64,000 nucleotides of DNA, taken from contig QHUM01000050.1 of the NCBI GenBank assembly GCA_003222135.1, forward strand, positions 62,001-126,000. Direction: 5' to 3'. The position numbers and the translations under genes were made by a program. Within the stretch, counting starts at the first letter, position 1. Every line of letters begins with the position of its first letter. The notes under the pieces were generated by a model that saw only the letters and a program-made list of their open reading frames with translations, ran no database searches and was not told the DNA's origin. Shown here one piece after another: positions 26,081 through 35,610 of this stretch. This DNA comes from Gemmatimonadota bacterium (GTDB lineage Bacteria; Gemmatimonadota; Gemmatimonadetes; Gemmatimonadales; GWC2-71-9).

Positions 26081-28188
26081 CCCTCGAGCGCAAGGTCCAG
26101 ATCGGGTTCGCCGTCGCCGTCGTCATCATCGTCGCGGTGGGCGCGGCGGCGCTGCGCAGCACCGCGGCCACCGTCGCGAGCGCGCGCTGGGTGGCGCACG
26201 CATTGGAAGTACGCGGCGACCTCGAGGCGATGCTCGCCGATCTGATTGACGCCGAGACGGGGGTCCGGGGCTACCTCATCACGGGGGACACGACCTACCT
26301 GGCGCCGTACGACTCCGCCGGGGCAAGACTCGAGGCGCACCTGGCCGGGCTCCGCGCACTAACCGCCGACAACCCGGTGCAACTCGAGCGACTCGATTCG
26401 CTCGCCACCCTCGTCGCCGTGCGCCTCGAGCGGTTCCACTGGACTATCGAGACACGGCGTAGCGGCGGGCCGGGCGCCGCGGGACGGGCGGTGATCGGCG
26501 GCCGGGGCAAAGAGCTGATGCAACTGGTGCGCTCGATCGTCGGTCAGATGGAAGACGAGGAGGGACGGCTCCTCGCGCAGCGCTCCGCCACGTTGCAGAC
26601 CAAGGCCCGCCTGGCCCGGCTGGCGGCCTGGGGCGGCGCGCTGGTCGCCGTGACGCTCGCGGTCATCGCCAGCGCGCTGATCAGCCGCGAGCTGGCGGGG
26701 CGCCGCCGGGCCGAGCTGGCGCTCGGGGAGACGCAAACCCGCTTCCGGCAGGTGCTCGCTTCCAGCACCGCGGTCATCTACGCGAACACCGTCTCGGGAG
26801 CGACCTTCTCGCCCACCTGGGTGAGCGAGAACGTCACCCGGATCACCGGCTACGGGCCGGACGAGCCGCTCCAGCCGTCCTGGTGGCTCGATAACCTGCA
26901 TCGTGACGATCGCGAGCGGGTGCTCGCCGACATGCCGGCCCTGTTCGCCAACGACCAACTGACCACGGAGTACCGGTTCCGCTCCAAGGACGGCACGTAC
27001 CATTGGGTCCACGACGAGTCGCGGCTGCTGCGCGACGCCGCCGGCACGCCGCTCGAGGTCGTGGGTGCGTGGGTCGACATCACCGATCGCCGTCAGGCGG
27101 AGGCGTCGCTGCGTGCCAGCGAAGAGCGGCTCCGCCTGCTGCTGGGAAGCGTACGGGACTACGCGATCTACCTGCTCGATCCGACGGGCATCGTCGTGAG
27201 CTGGAACTCGGGTGCGGAGCAGATCAAGGGGTACCGCGCGGAGGAGATCATCGGCCAGCACTTCTCGCGCTTCTACACCCCGGAAGACGTCGTCGCCGGC
27301 AAGCCCCAAGCCGCCCTCCGCGCCGCCGCCGACCAGGGCCGCTTCGAAGAAGAGAACTGGCGCGTTCGCAAGGACGGGACCCGGCTCTGGGCCGACGTGG
27401 TGATCAACGCGGTGCGCGACGACCGCGGGACCCTGGTTGGGTTCGCGAAGGTGACACGGGACCTGACCGAGCGCAAGCGGGCGGAGGACACGCTGCGACG
27501 CTACGCGGCAGAGCTCGAAGCCTCCAATGCCGAACTGAACGCGTTCGCCTACTCCGTCTCCCACGACCTGCGGACCCCGCTGCGCGGCATCGCGGGGTTC
27601 AGCGAGGCCCTGCTCGAGGATTACGCCGACCGGCTGGACGACGTCGGCAAGGACTACCTCACCCGTGTGCGGGCCGCGAGCCAGCGCATGGCCACGCTGA
27701 TCGACGATCTGCTCGACCTCTCCCAGGTCACGCGCAGCGCGATGCACATCGGTCCCCTGGACCTGAGCGCCCTCGCGAGCGCCATCGCCGCAGACCTCAC
27801 GAAACGCGACTCGGCGCGGCGGGTCGAGTTCGCCATCGCCCCGGGGCTCCAGGTCCAGGCGGACCCCGGTCTCATGCGCGTGGCGCTGCACAACCTGCTC
27901 GAAAACGCCTGGAAGTTCACGGGCCGGCGCTCCGATGCGCGCATCGAGGTGGGGAGCGTCCCCCACGACGGGCGGTCCGCCTATTTCGTGCGCGACAATG
28001 GAGCGGGCTTTGACATGACCTACGTCGGCAAGCTGTTCGGCGCGTTCCAGCGGCTCCACGGCACGCAAGAGTTCGACGGCACCGGGATCGGTCTCGCGAC
28101 CGTGCAGCGCATCATCCACCGCCATGGCGGCCGCGTCTGGGCCGAAGGGACCGTGGGCACCGGCGCGACGTTTTACTTCACCCTCTAA
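26077..28188 (+). CDS. Membrane histidine kinase, CHASE3-PAS-PAS-HisKA-HATPase
   Basis: A kinase of about 703 residues starting at a GTG that overlaps the previous stop (GTGA). A membrane helix (about 8-28), a periplasmic CHASE3 domain (LIDAETGVRGYLITGD is diagnostic) and a second helix (about 188-208) come first. Two PAS domains follow: about 225-350 (PAS_3-like, YGPDEPLQPSWWLDNLHRDD) and 350-470 (DYAIYLLDPTGIVVSWNSGA). HisKA has H496 ([15 protein letters not shown]); HATPase contains [18 protein letters not shown]. The kinase core is closest to that at 16651 and is of the type paired with Rcp1-like regulators. The regulator at 28204, 15 bases downstream, is its likely partner. Confidence 0.93.
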   Translation: MTLERKVQIGFAVAVVIIVAVGAAALRSTAATVASARWVAHALEVRGDLEAMLADLIDAETGVRGYLITGDTTYLAPYDSAGARLEAHLAGLRALTADNPVQLERLDSLATLVAVRLERFHWTIETRRSGGPGAAGRAVIGGRGKELMQLVRSIVGQMEDEEGRLLAQRSATLQTKARLARLAAWGGALVAVTLAVIASALISRELAGRRRAELALGETQTRFRQVLASSTAVIYANTVSGATFSPTWVSENVTRITGYGPDEPLQPSWWLDNLHRDDRERVLADMPALFANDQLTTEYRFRSKDGTYHWVHDESRLLRDAAGTPLEVVGAWVDITDRRQAEASLRASEERLRLLLGSVRDYAIYLLDPTGIVVSWNSGAEQIKGYRAEEIIGQHFSRFYTPEDVVAGKPQAALRAAADQGRFEEENWRVRKDGTRLWADVVINAVRDDRGTLVGFAKVTRDLTERKRAEDTLRRYAAELEASNAELNAFAYSVSHDLRTPLRGIAGFSEALLEDYADRLDDVGKDYLTRVRAASQRMATLIDDLLDLSQVTRSAMHIGPLDLSALASAIAADLTKRDSARRVEFAIAPGLQVQADPGLMRVALHNLLENAWKFTGRRSDARIEVGSVPHDGRSAYFVRDNGAGFDMTYVGKLFGAFQRLHGTQEFDGTGIGLATVQRIIHRHGGRVWAEGTVGTGATFYFTL

Positions 28189-28203
28189 ACGGAGCTCGCA
28201 CCG

Positions 28204-28653
28204 ATGGACGACAAGGTCATCCTGCTGGTGGAAGACAACGCCGACGACGAGGCGCTGACGCTGCGGGCCCTGAAGAAGAACAACATCAAGAACGACGTGG
28301 TCGTGGCCCATGACGGAGTCGAGGCGCTGGACTATCTCTTCGGCACCGGTGCCTTCGCTGGCCGGGAACCGCACTCCATGCCGCAGCTCGTGCTGCTCGA
28401 CCTGAAGCTCCCCCGGGTCGACGGGCTCGAAGTGCTGCGCCGGCTGCGCGCCGATCCGCGGACCCACTTGCTCCCCGTGGTGATTCTCACGTCCTCCAAG
28501 GAGGAACGCGATCTCGTCAACAGCTACAGCCTGGGCGCCAACAGCTACGTCCGTAAGCCGGTCGATTTCGGCGAATTCACCGAAGCGATCCGCCAGCTTG
28601 GGCTGTATTGGCTGATCCTGAACGAGGCTCCCCCGACCAAAAGGACGGGATGA
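28204..28653 (+). CDS. Rcp1-like response regulator (REC only)
   Basis: A 149-residue Rcp1-type REC protein: LLVEDNADDEAL, D66 ([17 protein letters not shown]), VVILTSSKEERD, YVRKPVDFGEF and the family tail GLYWLILNEAPP. It is full length, unlike its paralogue at 17838, and shows what that protein has lost (here DGVEALDYLFGTGAFAG and adjoining residues). It lies 15 bases behind the CHASE3 kinase, whose DLRTPLR core is the usual donor for this family. No output domain. Confidence 0.95.
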   Translation: MDDKVILLVEDNADDEALTLRALKKNNIKNDVVVAHDGVEALDYLFGTGAFAGREPHSMPQLVLLDLKLPRVDGLEVLRRLRADPRTHLLPVVILTSSKEERDLVNSYSLGANSYVRKPVDFGEFTEAIRQLGLYWLILNEAPPTKRTG

Positions 28654-28690
28654 CGACCCCCCCTCGGCCCGTGACCGGCGTCACGCCGGG

Positions 28691-28717
28691 CTCCCGGGCG
28701 GGCAGTTGCCCGGGGAG
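28691..28717. terminator. Possible hairpin between response regulator and next kinase
   Basis: CTCCCGGGC (28691-28699) can pair with GCCCGGGGAG (28708-28717) around an 8-base loop, with one extra G on the right. No T-run follows, so it is at best a weak or factor-assisted terminator, or a pause site in the 93-base gap before the kinase at 28747. Confidence 0.3.
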
Positions 28718-28746
28718 GGGGGCCGGGTGAGTATTGTGGCCCCGGC

Positions 28747-31542
28747 ATGACCACTCACGCGCCCACGCCCCCTCCGCCGCTGCGCCAATCCGAGGCCGAG
28801 CTGCAGGCGCTGTTTTCGGCCATCAGCGACGTCATCCTGGTGCTCGACGCGGACGGGCGCTACGTCAAGATCGCGCCCACCAGTCCGTCGCTCCTCTACC
28901 GGCCCGCCCCCGAGCTGATCGGCCGGACGCTGCACGAAGTCTTCGACCAGGAGAATGCCGACAAGTTCCTGGGATACATTCGCCGCGCGCTGGCTGTGCG
29001 CGAGACCGTGCAGGCCGAGTACAGCCTGCAGATCGAGGGTCGTGAGGTGTGGTTCGCGGCGGCCATCTCGCCGATGGACGACCGCCAGGTGGTGCTGGTG
29101 GCCCGGGACATCAGCGACCGCAAGCGCGCCGAGCAAGACGTGCGCGAGACGCTGTCCCTCTTGAACGCGACCTTCGAGTCCACGGCGGACGGCATTCTCG
29201 TCGTCGACCTGCAGGGGCGCATCGTCAGCTTCAACCGCAAGTTCGCCGAGCTGTGGCGCATCCCGGACTCCGTGCTGGAAACGAAAGACGCCGCGCAGAC
29301 GCGGACGTTCGTGCTCGAGCAGGTCAAGGAGCCCGACGCCTTCCTCGCCAAGATCGACGAGCTGTATCATCGCCCCGAGGCGGCGAGCTTCGACGTGCTG
29401 TTGTTCAAGGACGGCCGGATCTTCGAGCGCTATTCGCAGCCGCAGTGGATCGGCGGCAAGACCGCCGGCCGGGTCTGGGTGTTCCGGGACGTCACCGACG
29501 GCCGGCGCGCCGAGCAGATCCAGCTCGCCACCTACCGCATCTCCGAGGCGGCCCATGCCGCCGGCAACCTGCAGGACCTGTTCGCCGCGATCCACGAGAT
29601 CGTCGGCGGGCTGATGCCGGCGAAGAACTTCTACATCGCGCTGTACGACCCCGTCGCCGACCTGGTCAGCTTCCCGTACTTCGTGGACGAATACGACACC
29701 GAATTCCCGTCGAAGCGGCTCGGGAAGGGGTTGACCGAGTACGTGCTGCGCACCGGCCAGGCGCTGCTCGCCACGCCAGAGCTCCACCAGGAGCTCGAGC
29801 AGCGGGGCGAGGTCGAGCTGATCGGCGCCCCGTCGATCGACTGGCTCGGCGTGCCACTCAAGGCCGGGGACCGCACCATCGGCGTGCTCGTCGCCCAGAC
29901 GTATACGCCGGGGGTCCGCTACGGCGAGCGCGAGAAGCACATCCTCCAGTTCGTGTCCACCCAGGTCGCCATGGCGATCGAGCGGAAGCGGGCCGAGGAG
30001 GGACTGCTCGAGAACGAGCGCCGTTATCGCCTGCTATTCCAGGCAAACCCCGAAGCGATGTGGGTTTACGACTTCGAGACACTGCGCTTCCTGGCCGTGA
30101 ACGCCGCCGCGCTGCGGCGCTACGGCTTCTCGGAACAGGAGTTCCTGGGGATGACGGTACGCGACATCCGGCCGGCGTCGGAGCTCGCCCGCTTCGAGGA
30201 GACGCTGCACAACGACACCGGCGGGACGTTCACCGGCTTTCGCCACCGCCGCAAGGACGGCACGCTGATCGACGTCGACATCGAATCGCAACCGATCACT
30301 TTCGCGGGGCGCCCCGCCCGCCTGGTGCTCGCGCGGGACGTGACCGCGCGGCGCCAGCTCGAGGAGCAGCTGCGGCAGGCCCAGAAAATGGAGGCGGTGG
30401 GGCAGCTCGCAGGGGGGATCGCCCACGACTTCAATAACCTCCTCACCGCGATCCTCGGCTGCACCCAGCTCCTGCTGCACGCCACGCCACCCGAGGATGC
30501 GCGGCGCGAGGACGTCGAGGAGATCAAGAACGCCGGCCTCAGGGCGGCCGAGCTCACGCGCCAGCTGCTCGCCTTCAGCCGGCGACAGGTGCTCGCGCCC
30601 AAGCTGCTGGACATGAATGCCGTCGTCGCCAACATGGACAAGATGCTGCGACGGTTGATCGGCGAGGACGTCGCCCTCGTGACCCAGCTCGCCGCGGACC
30701 TGGGGCCCGTCAGCGCCGATCCCGGCCAGCTCGAGCAGGTGCTGCTGAACCTTGCCGTCAACGCGCGCGACGCCATGCCCCAGGGCGGTCGCCTGACGAT
30801 CGAAACCGCGAACGTGTTACTCACCGAAGAGTACGCCGAGCGCCACCACCGCCTCCCGCCCGGCGACTACGTGCTCCTCGCCGTTGCCGACACGGGCATC
30901 GGCATGGATGAGGCGACCCAGAAGCATTTGTTCGAGCCGTTCTTCACGACCAAGGAGGTCGGCAAGGGGACAGGGCTGGGGCTGGCGACGGTGTACGGGA
31001 TCGTCAAGCAGTCGGGTGGCTACATCTGGGTGTACAGCGAGTCCGGCCACGGGACCACGGTGAAGGTGTATCTGCCGCGCGTCCCCGGCGCGGCGGAGCC
31101 GCTCCCCGCGGCCGAGGCCGCTCCCGAGCTGCGCCGCGGCACGGAGACGGTGCTCCTCGTGGAGGATGCCGCGCCGGTGCGGACGCTCGCGCGCAAGAGC
31201 CTGGAGAACTGCGGGTACCGGGTACTCGACGCCGCCGACGGCCGGGCGGCGCTCGAGCTGTCGGCCCGTCATGCCGGGGGCATCGACATCCTCGTCACCG
31301 ACGTCGTGATGCCCGGGATGAGCGGCCGGGAGCTCGCCGAGCGCCTCGCGCCGCTGCGGCCCGGGATGCGGGTGCTGTATACGTCGGGTTATACCGACGA
31401 CGCGATGGTGCACCAGGGAGTGCTGCGCTCGGGTGTGGCATTTCTACAGAAACCGTTCGTGCCGGAATCGCTGGCCCGAAAGGTCAGAGAGGTGTTGGAC
31501 GGGGAGAAGGGAGCTCCCCCTCCCGCTCCAGAACGTCTCTGA
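28747..31542 (+). CDS. Hybrid histidine kinase, PAS-PAS-GAF-PAS-HisKA-HATPase-REC
   Basis: A 931-residue soluble hybrid kinase. PAS domains lie at about 10-125 (AISDVILVLDADGRYVKIAP), 130-255 (STADGILVVDLQGRIVSFN) and 425-545 (NPEAMWVYDFETLRFLAVNA). A GAF domain (about 265-420; AKNFYIALYDPVADLVSFPY) sits between them and is a close paralogue of the GAF in the 18232 kinase. HisKA has H560 (GGIAHDFNNLLTAI), then HATPase and a C-terminal REC with D852 (ILVTDVVMPGMSG). It is the last forward kinase of the block. Its final 59 bases overlap the end of the convergent kinase gene on the other strand. Confidence 0.93.
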   Translation: MTTHAPTPPPPLRQSEAELQALFSAISDVILVLDADGRYVKIAPTSPSLLYRPAPELIGRTLHEVFDQENADKFLGYIRRALAVRETVQAEYSLQIEGREVWFAAAISPMDDRQVVLVARDISDRKRAEQDVRETLSLLNATFESTADGILVVDLQGRIVSFNRKFAELWRIPDSVLETKDAAQTRTFVLEQVKEPDAFLAKIDELYHRPEAASFDVLLFKDGRIFERYSQPQWIGGKTAGRVWVFRDVTDGRRAEQIQLATYRISEAAHAAGNLQDLFAAIHEIVGGLMPAKNFYIALYDPVADLVSFPYFVDEYDTEFPSKRLGKGLTEYVLRTGQALLATPELHQELEQRGEVELIGAPSIDWLGVPLKAGDRTIGVLVAQTYTPGVRYGEREKHILQFVSTQVAMAIERKRAEEGLLENERRYRLLFQANPEAMWVYDFETLRFLAVNAAALRRYGFSEQEFLGMTVRDIRPASELARFEETLHNDTGGTFTGFRHRRKDGTLIDVDIESQPITFAGRPARLVLARDVTARRQLEEQLRQAQKMEAVGQLAGGIAHDFNNLLTAILGCTQLLLHATPPEDARREDVEEIKNAGLRAAELTRQLLAFSRRQVLAPKLLDMNAVVANMDKMLRRLIGEDVALVTQLAADLGPVSADPGQLEQVLLNLAVNARDAMPQGGRLTIETANVLLTEEYAERHHRLPPGDYVLLAVADTGIGMDEATQKHLFEPFFTTKEVGKGTGLGLATVYGIVKQSGGYIWVYSESGHGTTVKVYLPRVPGAAEPLPAAEAAPELRRGTETVLLVEDAAPVRTLARKSLENCGYRVLDAADGRAALELSARHAGGIDILVTDVVMPGMSGRELAERLAPLRPGMRVLYTSGYTDDAMVHQGVLRSGVAFLQKPFVPESLARKVREVLDGEKGAPPPAPERL

Positions 31543-34360
31543 CCCGCAGCAGCAGATCGTTCGCCGTCCAAGGCTTGTGCAGGAAGGGCACGCCCGGCTC
31601 GAGCCGCGCCGCCCCGCCGCCACGCCCGTCCGGATCCGAATACCCGCTCGCGAATAAGAACCGGGCGGACCGTCCTTCCCGGCGCAGCGCGTCGTACAAC
31701 GCCCGGCCACCGAGGCGCGGCATCACCAGGTCCGAGAAGACGAGGGCGATCGCCGGTCCCTGGTGGCGCAGTACGTCGAGCGCCTCCTGTCCGTCGGCGG
31801 CGGTCAACACCTGGTAGCCGGCGTCCTCCAGGATGCGCTTGGCCGAACGGCGCAACTGATCGTCGTCTTCCACCACGAGGATCGTCTCCGTGCCACCCCG
31901 GATCTCGGGCTCCCCCACCTTGCCCCGGCCGGAGGCCGCGCCGCGTTGCGCCGCCACCGGGAAGTAGATGCGGAAGCGGGTGCCCTTCCCCGGAGCCGTG
32001 TCCACGTCGATGCCGCCGCCGTGCTGCTTCACCAATCCGTAGACGGTCGCGAGGCCCAGTCCCGTCCCCCGCCCCGCCGGCTTGGTGGTGAAGAACGGCT
32101 CGAACATCCGCCGCCGCGTGCCCTCCTCCATGCCGACCCCGGTGTCGCCTACGTGCAGGCAGACATACTCGCCGGGAGCGGGCGCGCCGGAGGCGAGCCG
32201 CCGCTCCTCGGTCAGGTCCACCCGATCGGTCTCGATGCGGAGCACCCCGCCGTTCGGCATGGCGTCGCGCGCGTTGGTAGCGAGGTTGAAGAGGATCTGC
32301 TCGACGGCGTGCACGTCGGCCCGCGCTTCGGGCAGGTCGGCGCCGCCCGCGATCACGACCTCGACGTCGGCGGGGAGGATGCGCCGCAGCAGCCCGGAGA
32401 GGTCCGCCACGAGCCCGCTCAAGTCCGCGGACTGGAGGTCGAGGCTCGAGCGCCGCGCGAAGCCGAGCAGCTCCTGCACCATCACGCGGCCGCGCAACGC
32501 CGCGGACATGACGTCGCGCAGGTCGGCGTGCGCGTCGCCGCGCTCGGTGGGGAGCGCCTTCGCGATGAGCTGGGCGTTGGCCAGGATGATCGTGAGAAGG
32601 TTGTTGAAGTCGTGCGCGATCCCGCCCGTGAGCTGGCCGATCGCCTCCATCTTTTGCGATTGACGCAGCTGCTCTTCCAGCGCCCGCCGCTCCGTGATGT
32701 CCTCGGCAATCGTCTCGAAGCACTCGATCCGGCCGTCGGCGCGTCGCACCGCCCGCGCGGAGAGCCGGACCAGGATGGGCCCGCCGTCCTTCCGCTTCCA
32801 GCTGACCTCCGCTCCCCTGACCGCGTCGCCGCCATCGAAGCCGGCGATCAACCGCTCGCGCTCCGTGGGATCGGCGTAGACGTCGCGCGCCATGTCCACC
32901 TTGCGCAGCTCGGCTTCGGAGCCATACCCCAACAGGTTCACGAAGGCGGAGTTCGCCGCGAGGAATCGCCCATCGGGACTGGAGCGGTAGATCCCATAGC
33001 TCGCATTCTCGACCAGCGCGCGGCTGCTCTCCTCGGACCGCCGCAACGCCGCCTCAGCGCGGTGCCGCTCGGTGACGTCCGTCCCCACGCCGATCACCCC
33101 GCTGACCGGGCCGTCCCCCGAGTCCCGGACCGGCGAGTACCACGCCTCGAACACGGTGCCGAACAGCTCCACGGTCGAGGAAAACGTCTCCCCGGCGAGC
33201 GCGCGGCGCACGTCCGCCAGCGCCTGGGGCAGGTCCGCGTACAGCTCGTACACCGACCGGCCGACCAGCTGGGCCGGCCGGAACCCGAGGGCATCGAGCC
33301 CCCGCCCCTCCACCATCGTGAACATGCCGTGCTGATCGAACGCGAACAGCACGAGCGGCGCGCCGGCGATCACGGTGCGCAGCCGCTCCTTGCTCTCCCG
33401 CAGGGCCCGCTCCTGGCGCCGCCGTTGAGTGACGTCCCGCGCGTTGACGATCAGCTGCGCCGCACCGCCGGGATCGACCCGTGCCTGGCCGACGGCCTCG
33501 AGCACCCGCCACGACCCGTCCTGGTGCCGGAACCGGAACTCCGCCAACTGGGGAGCGTTGGGTCGCTGAATCGCGCGGGCGAGCGCCTCCGCGACGAGCG
33601 CAATGTCCTCCGGGTGGACCAGGTCGAACGCGCTCCGCTCGAGCAGTTCGACGGGTCTGTATCCCAGGACCCGCTCCACCGACGGGCTGGCGTAACGGAA
33701 CACGCCGTTGTCACCGACGATCGTGACGATGTCCGATGCGTTCTCGATCAGCGAGCGGAAGTGCTCCTCGCTGTGGCGCAGCGCCGCCTCGGTGGCGGCG
33801 CGGTCGATCGCGGTCGCGAGGACGTTCGCGATCGCCTGCAGGAAATGCGTGTCGTGGATCGTGAACTCGCGCCGGCGAGCCCGATGGGCGCCCAAGATGC
33901 CGAACGGCCGGTCCTTGCCGTGGATGAGGACGCTCAGGCTGCTGACTACGCCCCGCTCCACAAGCAGCGGCGCGCTGCCAAAGCGCGTGTCGGTCGCCAG
34001 GTCCTCCACAACGACCGGCCCGGCGGCGCGCAGCGTGTAGCCGGCGTGGGAGTCGGCGTCGGCGGGGATGATGACCCGGCTCGCGTCACCCCAACCCACG
34101 CCGGCCCGCAACACCAGCGTGCGGCTCTCCGGACGGAACTCCAATACACTGCCGAACTCGACCTCGAGCACCCGAGCGGCGAGCCCGACGGCGGCATCCA
34201 TCAGGTCCCGGACCGGGGCCCCGGCGAGGGCCTGCTGCCCCAGGTGCGCCACCGCCTCCTGCTGGCGCGCGGTCGCCTGCAGCGTGGCTTCGGTGCGCGA
34301 CAGCCGGGCGTCGCGCGCCTCGCCTTCGGGACGCAGCAGTCGGAACCGAGGGGCGTTCAT
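31484..34360 (-). CDS. Hybrid histidine kinase, GAF-PAS-PAS-PAS-HisKA-HATPase-REC (reverse strand)
   Basis: A 958-residue soluble kinase and the only signalling gene of the block on the reverse strand. An N-terminal GAF domain (about 40-190; SLSVLIHGKDRPFGILGAH) is followed by PAS domains at about 200-320 (ASDIVTIVGDNGVFRYASPS), 330-440 and 445-565. HisKA has H583 (GGIAHDFNNLLTII); HATPase contains NLATNARDAMPNGG and GTGLGLATVYGLVKQHGG; REC has D877 (VFSDLVMPRLGG). ATG 34360 (MNAPRFRLL) is taken as the start; an in-frame start seven codons upstream is possible. The gene is convergent with, and overlaps, the 28747 kinase. It is divergent from the antiporter remnant. Confidence 0.92.
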   Translation of the reverse strand: MNAPRFRLLRPEGEARDARLSRTEATLQATARQQEAVAHLGQQALAGAPVRDLMDAAVGLAARVLEVEFGSVLEFRPESRTLVLRAGVGWGDASRVIIPADADSHAGYTLRAAGPVVVEDLATDTRFGSAPLLVERGVVSSLSVLIHGKDRPFGILGAHRARRREFTIHDTHFLQAIANVLATAIDRAATEAALRHSEEHFRSLIENASDIVTIVGDNGVFRYASPSVERVLGYRPVELLERSAFDLVHPEDIALVAEALARAIQRPNAPQLAEFRFRHQDGSWRVLEAVGQARVDPGGAAQLIVNARDVTQRRRQERALRESKERLRTVIAGAPLVLFAFDQHGMFTMVEGRGLDALGFRPAQLVGRSVYELYADLPQALADVRRALAGETFSSTVELFGTVFEAWYSPVRDSGDGPVSGVIGVGTDVTERHRAEAALRRSEESSRALVENASYGIYRSSPDGRFLAANSAFVNLLGYGSEAELRKVDMARDVYADPTERERLIAGFDGGDAVRGAEVSWKRKDGGPILVRLSARAVRRADGRIECFETIAEDITERRALEEQLRQSQKMEAIGQLTGGIAHDFNNLLTIILANAQLIAKALPTERGDAHADLRDVMSAALRGRVMVQELLGFARRSSLDLQSADLSGLVADLSGLLRRILPADVEVVIAGGADLPEARADVHAVEQILFNLATNARDAMPNGGVLRIETDRVDLTEERRLASGAPAPGEYVCLHVGDTGVGMEEGTRRRMFEPFFTTKPAGRGTGLGLATVYGLVKQHGGGIDVDTAPGKGTRFRIYFPVAAQRGAASGRGKVGEPEIRGGTETILVVEDDDQLRRSAKRILEDAGYQVLTAADGQEALDVLRHQGPAIALVFSDLVMPRLGGRALYDALRREGRSARFLFASGYSDPDGRGGGAARLEPGVPFLHKPWTANDLLLRVRDVLEREGELPSPRPTPL

Positions 34361-34522
34361 TGGGGGGTCACAACCTTGCATTCCGCTGTCGTTTTTTCCA
34401 CCCTACGGAGCACCGGAGGGTGGTGCGCCGCATCACGGCGGGGGTCGCAATCCACTGTCACACAGGGGATTGCAGGCGGTTTCGCCAACTCCTCCAAAAC
34501 CTGAAACAACCGGGCGGGCACC

Positions 34523-35322
34523 GTGGAGCAACTCCTCGTCCTCAGGGATCTCGCGGTGATCTTCGCGGTCTCGCTGCTAGTCATCCTGGCGTTCCACCGG
34601 ATCAAGCTCCCTCCCTGCCGGGCTTCATCGTGGCCGGCGCGCTGCTCGGTCCCAACGCCCTCGGGCTCGTCTCCGACGTACATCGCGTAGAGGGCCTCGC
34701 CGAAGTCGGCGTCGTCCTGCTGCTCTTCACCATCGGGATCGAGTTCTCGCTCGGCCGGCTCCGGGAAATGGGCCGGCAGGTCTTGGTGGGCGGGGGATTG
34801 CAAGTAGGACTGACTGTCGCCGCCGCCGCCGCGGTGGCCGCCGCACTCGGCCACCCCTGGCGGGTGGCGCTCTTCCTAGGATGTCTGATCGCCCTGTCGA
34901 GTACCGCGCTCGTGCTCAAGGGCTCACGGACAAAGGCGAGATCGACGCCCCGCACGGCCGCCTCGCCACCGGGCGGGGCGTGGGCCTGCTGTCGGAGACG
35001 ACCTACCAGACCTTCCTCGCCGTCGCCGTGTTCACCATGCTGCTCACACCGTTCCTGTTGCAGGGCGGGCCCGCCCTGATCGACCGGCTGGCGCAGCTCG
35101 TACCCATGGATCGGCTGCTGCCAGGGTTCCGTCCCACGGGGATCACGGCGGGCGAGCAACCGCTAGCCGATCACGTGATCATCGCCGGGTACGGGCTGAA
35201 CGGCCGCAACCTCTCCGCCGCGCTGCGGTCCATCGCCGCGCAGTTACCGTGTCGAGCCCGGCGAAATCGATCGCCTCATAGCGCAGATCCGCGTCGCGGC
35301 GCCGCCACAGGCGGATTCGTAA
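34523..35322 (+). pseudogene. Remnant of KefB-like cation:proton antiporter (CPA2, with TrkA_N)
   Basis: The pieces of one CPA2 antiporter can be read in order, but in different frames. The first helix is VEQLLVLRDLAVIFAVSLLV. After a one-base shift near 34610 come PGFIVAGALLGPNALGLVSD and VGVVLLLFTIGIEFSLGRLR, then ALSSTALVLK. After a second shift near 34925 comes LTDKGEIDAPHGRLATG. A large deletion then joins this to LLSETTYQTFLAVAVFTMLL, and the TrkA_N start DHVIIAGYGLNGRNL is followed directly by the family-type C-terminus VEPGEIDRLIAQIRV, ending at a TAA. Only about 800 of the expected 2000 bases remain. The gene is non-functional. Confidence 0.85.
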
Positions 35323-35610
35323 CTCAAGGTTGGCAGCCGCCCAAATCTGTTGTGCGCCGGATCACCAGTTGTGGGCTCGATGCCACGCGCAAAAACTGGT
35401 CAGACAGCCCCCTTAGGCGCGAACGTATCCCGAAAAGACAGCATTTCCGGGCATCATCTAGCGAGTGTGTACTCACTTCCATCCATAACCATACGCAGGC
35501 TACAGGCTTTAGACTAGCACAAGCCCCCGGCAAGTCGCCTAAATAGCGCTGCTACAACGTCTTTCAAGCGACATTTCTCCCCGATCCCGTACCCTGTCTA
35601 CATTTCCGCC
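35323..35610. other. Gene-free stretch, lower in G+C, upstream of holB
   Basis: Two hundred and eighty-eight bases of visibly lower G+C content separate the antiporter remnant from holB. No ORF with a recognisable product was found on either strand. It probably holds further decayed antiporter-flanking DNA and the holB promoter; no confident -35/-10 pair was identified. Confidence 0.5.

Noticed and set aside
9562..28653. Phytochrome photoreceptor system suggested by Rcp1-like regulators
   Set aside because: No GAF-PHY architecture or bilin-binding cysteine was found in any kinase of the window; the GAF domains at 18232 and 28747 are of another type.
28691..28717. Strong intrinsic terminator between 28204 and 28747
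   Set aside because: The stem is plausible but no T-run follows, so it is listed only at low confidence.
31763..34504. Forward open frame of 913 codons opposite the 31484 kinase
   Set aside because: Composition is shadow-like, and the reverse strand encodes a complete GAF-PAS-HK-REC protein.
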